Origin: Streptomyces sp. BV286
GTDB taxonomy: Bacteria > Actinomycetota > Actinomycetes > Streptomycetales > Streptomycetaceae
Direction of reading: 5' to 3'
DNA length: 64,000 nucleotides
Assembly: GCF_019090165.1 (NCBI RefSeq)
Contig: NZ_JAHRIB010000141.1
Span: 62,001 to 126,000 of the forward strand
Shown in pieces: positions 58,544-64,000 of the stretch. The notes under the pieces are model-generated. The model was not told the DNA's origin. It saw only the letters and a list, made by a program, of their open reading frames with translations, and did no database searches. A program made the position numbers and the translations under genes. The first letter of the stretch is position 1. Each line of letters opens with the position of its first letter.

Positions 58544-59521
58544 ATGCAACGGCGCATTCTCGGGCTTGCCGCAGTACTGACCACGATCGTCGCCGCGGCC
58601 GGATGCGGGTCGTCGGACTCGGGGGCCGGAGGTTCGTCGTCCTCGGGCGGGGGCAAGACGGCACAGGTCAAGGTCGGCATCATTCCGATCGTCGACGTGG
58701 CCCCGCTCTATCTGGGGCAGAAGAAGGGGTTCTTCGGCAGCCGCGGCATCGACCTCGAGATGGTGAGTGCCCAGGGCGGCGCGGCGATCATCCCCGGTGT
58801 GGTGAACGGCCAGTTCCAGTTCGGGTTCAGTAACACCACGTCGCTGATGGTCGCCCAGGTCAAGGGAGTTCCGGTCAAGTCCGTGGTCAACGGCGCGGCG
58901 TCCAACGGCAAGGTCGGGGGCGACGTCACCGGTGTGGCGGTCAAAAAGGACAGTTCGATCAAGTCGGCCAAGGACCTCGCCGGGCACACGGTGGCGGTGA
59001 ACACCCTGCAGAACATCGGGGACACCACGGTGCGCGAGTCGGTCCGTGCGGACGGCGGCGACCCGTCCAAGGTCAAGTTCGTGGAGATCGCCTTCGACCA
59101 GATGCCGGCCGCTCTGGACGGCGGGCGCGTGGACGCCGCGTGGATGGGCGAGCCCGCGATGACGGTCGCCAAGGCGCAGGGCGTCCGCGTCGTGGCCTCG
59201 CCGTTCGCCGAGACGGACCCCAAGCTCACCGTGGCGACGTACTTCACCTCGGCCAAGCTGCAGAAGGAGAACCCCGACCTGGTGAAGAGGTTCACCGAGG
59301 CGATGACCGAGTCACTGCAGTACGCCACCGACCATCCCGACGAGGCGCGCCAGATCCTCACCACCTACACCAAGATCAGCGGTGATGTCCTGGAGAAGCT
59401 CACGCTGCCCAGCTGGCCGCCGGACATCGACACGGCCTCCCTGGAGAAGCTGGCGTCGCTCGGCGAGCGGGACGGTCTCTTCGGCGACAAGAAGCCCGAC
59501 CTGGACGCCCTCTTCTCCTGA
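58544..59521 (+). CDS. NMT1/THI5-like ABC-transporter substrate-binding lipoprotein
   Basis: 325 residues. The lipoprotein signal (RRILGLAAVLTTIVAAAGCG) is followed by a Ser/Gly-rich tether and an SsuA/NMT1-type domain: VGIIPIVDVAPLYLGQKKGFFGSRGIDLEMVSAQGGAAIIPGVVNGQFQFGFSNTTSLMVAQVKGVPVK and LDGGRVDAAWMGEPAMTVAKAQ. Relatives bind taurine, sulfonates, nitrate or pyrimidine precursors of thiamine. No permease or ATPase gene is adjacent. The ATG has AGGAGG 6 nt upstream; the frame is open for 93 codons before it, but that part is leader. The ligand cannot be called. Confidence 0.9.
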   Translation: MQRRILGLAAVLTTIVAAAGCGSSDSGAGGSSSSGGGKTAQVKVGIIPIVDVAPLYLGQKKGFFGSRGIDLEMVSAQGGAAIIPGVVNGQFQFGFSNTTSLMVAQVKGVPVKSVVNGAASNGKVGGDVTGVAVKKDSSIKSAKDLAGHTVAVNTLQNIGDTTVRESVRADGGDPSKVKFVEIAFDQMPAALDGGRVDAAWMGEPAMTVAKAQGVRVVASPFAETDPKLTVATYFTSAKLQKENPDLVKRFTEAMTESLQYATDHPDEARQILTTYTKISGDVLEKLTLPSWPPDIDTASLEKLASLGERDGLFGDKKPDLDALFS

Positions 59522-59538
59522 CCGGCCCCGGGCCGGCC

Positions 59539-59623
59539 GTGACCCGTCCCGGGCCGGCCGTGACCCGTCCCGGGCCGGCCGTGAGCCGTCCCGGGCCGGC
59601 CGTGAGCCGTCCCGGAGCCGGCC
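59539..59623 (+). repeat. Four tandem copies of a 21-bp unit
   Basis: Units at 59539, 59560, 59581 and 59602. Each runs from GTGA through CCCGTCCCGGG to CCGGCC; copies 1-2 and 3-4 differ at one base (GTGACCC versus GTGAGCC), and the last copy has one extra base. The GGGCCGGCC part can fold. It begins 17 nt after the lipoprotein stop and may act as a terminator. Confidence 0.9.
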
Positions 59624-60131
59624 GCGACGCCGCGCGCAGTGGCCTTCCGCGCCGACTGGCAGGGCGAGTTGACGTGCCCCGCGCCATGCCGGGACGCATG
59701 CGTGGCGGCCCCCTCCGGCCGTCCGGCGGCGTTCGCGCGGGTCGTGAACGCCGGAGATGGGACCGCGCCGTCTCCTGCCGCCCCCCATGGGGTGCGAGGC
59801 GACCGGAGTGCGGCGCGACCGTGCGCCGCGACACGGCTACTCCTCCCCAGCCGTGTCGCGGCGGCCCGGCCGCGGCCCTCGTGGGATGCGTCTCTCGCGA
59901 TGCGGACGACTGCTTTCTTGCTCTCGGACACCAGCGGCCTTCTTGCTCTCGGACACCAGCGGCGTGGGGCCGTCCTGAGCGGGGCGCCGTCCGCCTGACG
60001 ACGGGCCTCCCGGGACCGACCGCCCCGGCGCCCAGGGCCGGTGACCGCTGCGGCGAGCAGGTGCGGGACAACACTGGGATGCTGATGGGGGAGCGCTGCC
60101 CGCGATCCGACGAACAGTGGTGGTGAGCGCC
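59624..60131. other. 508-bp gap without a supported gene
   Basis: Open frames here are low in complexity and lack ribosome sites. It contains the 25-bp tandem duplication below and should hold the LuxR promoter. Confidence 0.55.
59915..59963 (+). repeat. 25-bp tandem duplication
   Basis: Two head-to-tail copies (59915-59939 and 59940-59963) beginning TTCTTGCTCTCGGACACC, identical except for the last base. No coding role is evident. Confidence 0.88.
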
Positions 60132-62831
60132 ATGGCCGGGTTCGAGGAGGAGGGCGGTTCGGGACCGACCGCACCGCGCGCCGACCCTCTCGGCGACCCG
60201 TTTCTGCGTACGCGGTTCGCCGTACCGAGGCGCCCGGCGATGTTCCTGCGGCGCGAGCGGCTGGTCGAGCATCTCGATCAGTCCCTCCTGACTCCACTGA
60301 CGCTGGTCAACGGAGCCGCCGGGGCGGGCAAGACCCTGCTGGTCGCCGACTGGGCCAGGGGGCGGGACGAGTCGGTCGCCTGGCTCACCACCGACGCGGC
60401 GGACCAGCCGGCCGGCATGTTCTGGGCCTACCTGTTCCAGGCGCTGCACGCCTGTGGTGTACCGCTCTCCGCCGAGACGACCGACCCTGCCGAGGTGAAC
60501 GGCGTCGACCACCGGCTGCTGGCACGGCTCGCCGCCGATCTCGGCGCCCGGGACCGGCCCGTGATCGTGGTGCTCGACCAGTACGACCGTGTCAGCGGCC
60601 CGGAGATCGCGGAACAGCTGGAGTTCGTCCTGCACCACGCGGGGCGGGGCATGCGCCTGGTCCTCGTCACCCGCACCGAACCACTGCTGCCACTGCACCG
60701 CTACCGGGCGGCGGGCGACATGACCGAGATCAGGGACGCGGAGCTGGCCCTCACCCCCGGGGAAGCGGCCGCGCTCCTGGAGATGCACGGACTGCGCCTT
60801 CCGGCCCCCGCCGCCGACGCGCTCGTGGAGCGTACCCGCGGGTGGGCCGCCGGTGTGCGGCTGTGTGCCCTGGCCGCGCGGGAGGCCCCGGATCCGGCGA
60901 CGTACCTCAAGGAGTTCGAGGCGGACCGCTCCACGGTCGCCGACTTCCTGCTGGCGGAAGTGCTGAAGCGGCAGACCCCCGAGACACAGGATCTTCTGCT
61001 GCGGGTCAGCGTCCTCGACCGTTTCGGGCCCGCTCTGGCGAACGCGCTGACGGGGCGGACCGACGCCGAATCCATCCTGGCGGGGCTGCACCGGGAGAAC
61101 GCGTTCGTCGAGGACCTCGGCCATGACTGGTACCGCCTCCACCCACTCTTCGGCGAGATCCTCCGTGCCCATCTGCGGGTGCGCTCTCCTGGCCTGGAAC
61201 CCGAGCTTCACCGGCTGGCGGCGGAATGGCTGCGCCGCTCGGGATCCCTCGCCGAGACGCTTGGCCACGGCGCCGCCGCGGGCGACTGGGACTTCACCGC
61301 CGGTGCGCTCGTCGACGACCTCGCCATCGGCCGGCTCTTCACCGGCCTGGGCCGCGACGATCTGACCGAGCTGTTCGCCCGGATGGGGCCCGGGGCGACG
61401 AGCCCGGCCACGGATCTCGTGCGCGCGGCCCGGGAGCTGGCCCGGTGCGACCTGGAGCGCGGCCTGACACACCTGCGCCAGGCCGAGCGAAGCCTCGAAC
61501 GGGAACACAGTCCGTCGGGGCCGGCATACGCACCGGCGGCCGCCCGGCTTAGCTGCGCCCTGCTGGAAACCCTGGCGGCACGGCTGACGGGTTCGCCCGA
61601 GCGGGCGGAGACAGCCGCGAGGGCGGCCGAGAAGCTCCAGGAGGAGGTTCCCGCACAGCTCCTCGACGACCATCCCGAATTCACCGCCCTACTGATGGCC
61701 CACCTGGGCTCGACACGGTTGTGGGCCGGACGTTTCGAGGACGCGTGCGAGGCGCTGTCCACGGTGACCGACCGCGCCGTCGAGGCCTCGACGGAGCCCG
61801 CGCGCGAGGACTCCCTGGGCGGGCTGGCCCTGATCGACTACCTGAACGGCTGGCTCGGCAGGGCGGAGCGCAAAGCCCTGGCGGCGGTGTCCGGGACGGA
61901 GCGGTTCGGTCCGGCACAGCCGCCCGGCTCGGACATCGGGCGACTGGTTCTCGCCGCCGTGGCCGTCGACCGCCACGAACTGGGCCGGGCCCAGGCGTTT
62001 CTCGACACGGCGGGCGGCCCGCGCCGGGGACAGCACGACCCCGTGACGGAAGCGGGCCGGATGATCGCCACCGCCCGCCTGCTGCTGGCCCGCGGCGACA
62101 CGCGCGCCGCGCTCTCGGCGGCGGAGACCGCGGTCCGCGCCGACGAGGTCTCGCCCTGGGCGCAGGGGCACGCGGCGCTGATCGCCTCCACCGCACACCT
62201 GGCCGAGGGCCACCCCGAGTCCGCCGCGGAACTGCTGCAGGCGGTGCCCGACGATCAGGTGGCGTGTGCCGTGGGGGCGGCGCGGGCGCACCTCGCGGCA
62301 GGCCGGTCCGTCGCGGCGCTCGACCTGCTCGACGGGCTGGGTTCCGAAGGCCGTACGGGCCCCGCGGTGACCGTACGAGCCATGCTGGTGCGAGCCGAGG
62401 CCGCGGACGGAGCGGGGGACGGCGCCGCCTCGCGCGCGCTCGTCGCCCAGGCTCTGCGGGAGGCACGGCGCGAGCGGCTGAGGCGTCCCTTCCTCGAAGC
62501 CGGGCCATGGATTCGGCCGGTTCTGGAAGCGGCGCCGCTGAGAGGGCTGGCCGCGGACTGGCTCACCCCGGGTTCGTCGCGTTCGCCGCGGCACGCCGGA
62601 CCGTCCCCGTCCGTGGACCGGCTGCGCCCGCCGGTGATCGAGGAGCTGAGCCGGCGCGAGCGCGACGTGCTCCAGCGGCTGGCCCAGATGATGTCGACGG
62701 AGGAGATCGCCGCCGATCTGTTCGTGTCGGTGAACACGGTCAAGACCCACCTGAAGAGCGTCTACCGGAAGCTGGCGGTGAATCGGCGCGGCGAAGCGGT
62801 CCGCCGCGCGCGTGAGCTGCGGCTGCTGTGA
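60132..62831 (+). CDS. MalT/LAL-type LuxR-family regulator
   Basis: 899 residues. FLRTRFAVPRRPAMFLRRERLVEHLDQSLLTPLTLVNGAAGAGKTLLVADWA gives the MalT opening with Walker A GAAGAGKT (about residues 58-65). RPVIVVLDQYDRVSG is Walker B (the usual second Asp replaced by Gln-Tyr-Asp). FLLAEVLKRQTPETQDLLLRVSVLDRF is the winged-helix part of the STAND domain. Helical TPR-like repeats fill the middle, and the C-terminal LuxR HTH is LSRRERDVLQRLAQMMSTEEIAADLFVSVNTVKTHLKSVYRKLAV. It would bind ATP and an inducer, then activate promoters. GTG at 60117 is an alternative start. Targets unknown. Confidence 0.92.
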   Translation: MAGFEEEGGSGPTAPRADPLGDPFLRTRFAVPRRPAMFLRRERLVEHLDQSLLTPLTLVNGAAGAGKTLLVADWARGRDESVAWLTTDAADQPAGMFWAYLFQALHACGVPLSAETTDPAEVNGVDHRLLARLAADLGARDRPVIVVLDQYDRVSGPEIAEQLEFVLHHAGRGMRLVLVTRTEPLLPLHRYRAAGDMTEIRDAELALTPGEAAALLEMHGLRLPAPAADALVERTRGWAAGVRLCALAAREAPDPATYLKEFEADRSTVADFLLAEVLKRQTPETQDLLLRVSVLDRFGPALANALTGRTDAESILAGLHRENAFVEDLGHDWYRLHPLFGEILRAHLRVRSPGLEPELHRLAAEWLRRSGSLAETLGHGAAAGDWDFTAGALVDDLAIGRLFTGLGRDDLTELFARMGPGATSPATDLVRAARELARCDLERGLTHLRQAERSLEREHSPSGPAYAPAAARLSCALLETLAARLTGSPERAETAARAAEKLQEEVPAQLLDDHPEFTALLMAHLGSTRLWAGRFEDACEALSTVTDRAVEASTEPAREDSLGGLALIDYLNGWLGRAERKALAAVSGTERFGPAQPPGSDIGRLVLAAVAVDRHELGRAQAFLDTAGGPRRGQHDPVTEAGRMIATARLLLARGDTRAALSAAETAVRADEVSPWAQGHAALIASTAHLAEGHPESAAELLQAVPDDQVACAVGAARAHLAAGRSVAALDLLDGLGSEGRTGPAVTVRAMLVRAEAADGAGDGAASRALVAQALREARRERLRRPFLEAGPWIRPVLEAAPLRGLAADWLTPGSSRSPRHAGPSPSVDRLRPPVIEELSRRERDVLQRLAQMMSTEEIAADLFVSVNTVKTHLKSVYRKLAVNRRGEAVRRARELRLL

Positions 62832-62964
62832 AGGGGAACGGCCGCGGGCGCGCGTCCGGACGCGTATCACCTCTGCGGGGTGAGGCCGCGCGGGTGCGGC
62901 GCGACGGACGATCGTAGGGAAGGGCGCAGCACGCCTGTCCCAGGTCGCCCAGGGAGAGCAGCTC

Positions 62965-63162
62965 ATGCGCTACGAGATCCGCGTCGAAGGACACATGTCG
63001 AAGACGCTGGCCAGTTCGTTCCCGGAGCTGGACCATGTGGAGATGAACGGCCAGACCGTCCTGTTCGGGTCCGTGGTCGACGAAGCGCACCTGTTCGGAC
63101 TGCTGACCCGCTGCCAGTCGCTCGGCCTGCGCGTCCTGGAGATGCGCCAGCTGCCGAGCTGA
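62965..63162 (+). CDS. Conserved 65-residue protein
   Basis: GGGAGAG lies 7 nt before the ATG. MRYEIRVEGHMSKTLASSFP then ELDHVEMNGQTVLFGSVVDE suggest a compact alpha/beta fold (beta-strand RYEIRVEG, helix HLFGLLTRCQSLGLRVLEM). Small proteins of this type follow LuxR regulators in Streptomyces, and this one starts 133 nt after the MalT-type gene. No function is known. Confidence 0.75.
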   Translation: MRYEIRVEGHMSKTLASSFPELDHVEMNGQTVLFGSVVDEAHLFGLLTRCQSLGLRVLEMRQLPS

Positions 63163-63237
63163 CGCCCCGCACACGGGCCGCGCGGCGCGATTCCGGCGAG
63201 CGCGGGGCGGCCCGGTGGCCGGGGATCCGGCGTGATC

Positions 63238-64000
63238 TCAGAGGCTCTCGGCGTGGATCCTGCCGGAGCGTACGGCGGCGCCCAGGGAGGCGAAGTCCCG
63301 CTCGTTCTGGTCGGCGTAGGCCTGCGCGAAGCGGATGAGCGCGCGGTCGAAGCGGTCGCTCCCGCCCAGGTACGCGGCGATGGCCACGGGGTCTCCGGAA
63401 CGGGCGTGGGCCCGCGCCAGACAGGCACCGCACAGCTGCGCGAACAGGCGGAGGAATCCGGGGTCCATGGTCTCCGGCCGGGCGATGCCCTTCCAGTCCC
63501 GCAGCTGCCGTACGTAGAAGTCCCGGCCCACCCCGTCGAAGCCCACGACATGGGTCCAGCCCAGGAAGATGTCACTGGTCGTCTGGATCAGCCGCTGTCC
63601 CGCCACCACCCGGCGGCCCTGGTTGTCGTAGTGGTCTCCGCCGGTGTGTGCGGCGAGGACCGACTCCTGGGCCTCCTTGGCCTGCAACAGCAGGGGATCA
63701 CCGTCGTCCCTGCCGAGCATGAGGAGGATCCAGCAGCGCGTTCCGACGCTGCCCACGCCCACCACCTTGCGGGCCATGTCCATGAGCCGGTAGCGGCGCA
63801 GCAGGTGACGGCGCTCGGAGGACAGGGTCCGCGCATACCCGTCCACGACGGTACGGAGCTCCTTCGCCTCCTCGCTCTCGGAGGTGTCCGCGAGCAGGTC
63901 CTGGAGCGGGGTGATCAGCGGCGGGTCCGGCGTGATCCGCCTGCCCTCGGCCGTGACCCGGGTGAGTTTCTCGAAGGCCTGGAGGTGGGTGCGGGTCCGG
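63238..64000 (-). CDS. DUF2252 protein (5' end beyond window)
   Basis: 254 residues are visible. TRTHLQAFEKLTRVTAEGRR, ITPDPPLITPLQDLLADTSE, YRLMDMARKVVGVGSVGTRCWILLMLGRDDGDPLLLQAKEAQESVL and GRRVVAGQRLIQTTSDIFLGWTHVVGFDGVGRDFYVRQLRDWKGIA are typical of DUF2252, a protein-kinase-like fold family of unknown activity. The N-terminus lies past base 64000. Its stop is 76 nt from the convergent 65-residue gene. Confidence 0.88.
   Translation of the reverse strand, partial: RTRTHLQAFEKLTRVTAEGRRITPDPPLITPLQDLLADTSESEEAKELRTVVDGYARTLSSERRHLLRRYRLMDMARKVVGVGSVGTRCWILLMLGRDDGDPLLLQAKEAQESVLAAHTGGDHYDNQGRRVVAGQRLIQTTSDIFLGWTHVVGFDGVGRDFYVRQLRDWKGIARPETMDPGFLRLFAQLCGACLARAHARSGDPVAIAAYLGGSDRFDRALIRFAQAYADQNERDFASLGAAVRSGRIHAESL

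Noticed and set aside
59539..59623. 21-bp repeats as CRISPR
   Set aside because: No unique spacers between units.

Overview
The window is actinobacterial, and almost certainly Streptomyces. Coding sequence is very GC-rich with G/C-biased third positions. GTG and TTG starts are common, one leucine TTA codon stands out, and the families are typical of the genus: ANTAR, WblE-like, SpoIIE-type phosphatase, Scr1/DUF397 pair, LAxTG-anchored protein, Tat-exported oxidoreductase and CebR operators. No tRNA, rRNA, CRISPR array or insertion sequence was found, so this looks like chromosome rather than a mobile element.

Layout. 1-7.6 kb: a truncated secreted metal-dependent hydrolase, a secreted beta-sandwich protein with an FnIII lipoprotein, a Nudix hydrolase, a TauE/SafE permease, a YciO/Sua5-type protein, soluble transhydrogenase (sthA) and an FGE-fold protein. 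7.6-15 kb: a Gfo/Idh/MocA dehydrogenase and its divergent LacI regulator with two matching operators, a CopZ-like chaperone, AidB divergent from a PaaX-type regulator, a zinc-ribbon protein, a STAS-ANTAR protein and a probably leaderless winged-helix regulator. 15-27 kb: an SDR remnant, a FAD/Rieske oxidoreductase, a 14-TM MFS exporter, a large sensor/PP2C/ATPase signalling protein, a P450 and a 702-residue DUF1996 cell-wall protein. 27-32 kb: an HExxH protein followed by two paralogous seven-to-eight-TM proteins of the MAB_1171c type, then a FAD monooxygenase. 32-38.7 kb: a small ORF and a CGNR regulator sharing a promoter palindrome, a Tat-exported 3-ketosteroid dehydrogenase-like enzyme, a lamin-tail protein, a GNAT acetyltransferase under a perfect CebR box and a Ser/Thr kinase. 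38.8-44.5 kb: cbiMNQO cobalt importer under a cobalamin riboswitch, then a CebR-box beta-mannanase flanked by two decayed genes (YciI-type and M15 peptidase). 44.7-52 kb: a coiled-coil/AKP-rich DNA-binding-like protein, a CelD-type acyltransferase with a DegT aminotransferase, a SigB/SigF-class sigma factor and a cardiolipin-synthase-like enzyme. 52-58 kb: an Scr1-type regulator with a TTA codon facing its DUF397 partner, a 45-residue membrane peptide, a GAF-ANTAR protein, a WblE-like protein, two hypothetical proteins, hemerythrin, an anti-sigma-type ATPase and CsbD. 58-64 kb: an orphan NMT1/THI5-like binding lipoprotein with a long leader, a repeat-rich non-coding gap, a MalT-type LuxR regulator, a 65-residue protein and a DUF2252 protein cut by the window end.

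How the parts fit. The 49-58 kb segment is dense in general-stress and developmental regulators (sigma factor, Wbl, ANTAR, anti-sigma ATPase, CsbD, hemerythrin). The two CebR boxes tie a mannanase and an acetyltransferase to cello-oligosaccharide sensing. Cobalt uptake is controlled by B12. The most intriguing unexplained unit is the 27.3-30.5 kb membrane/metalloprotein operon.
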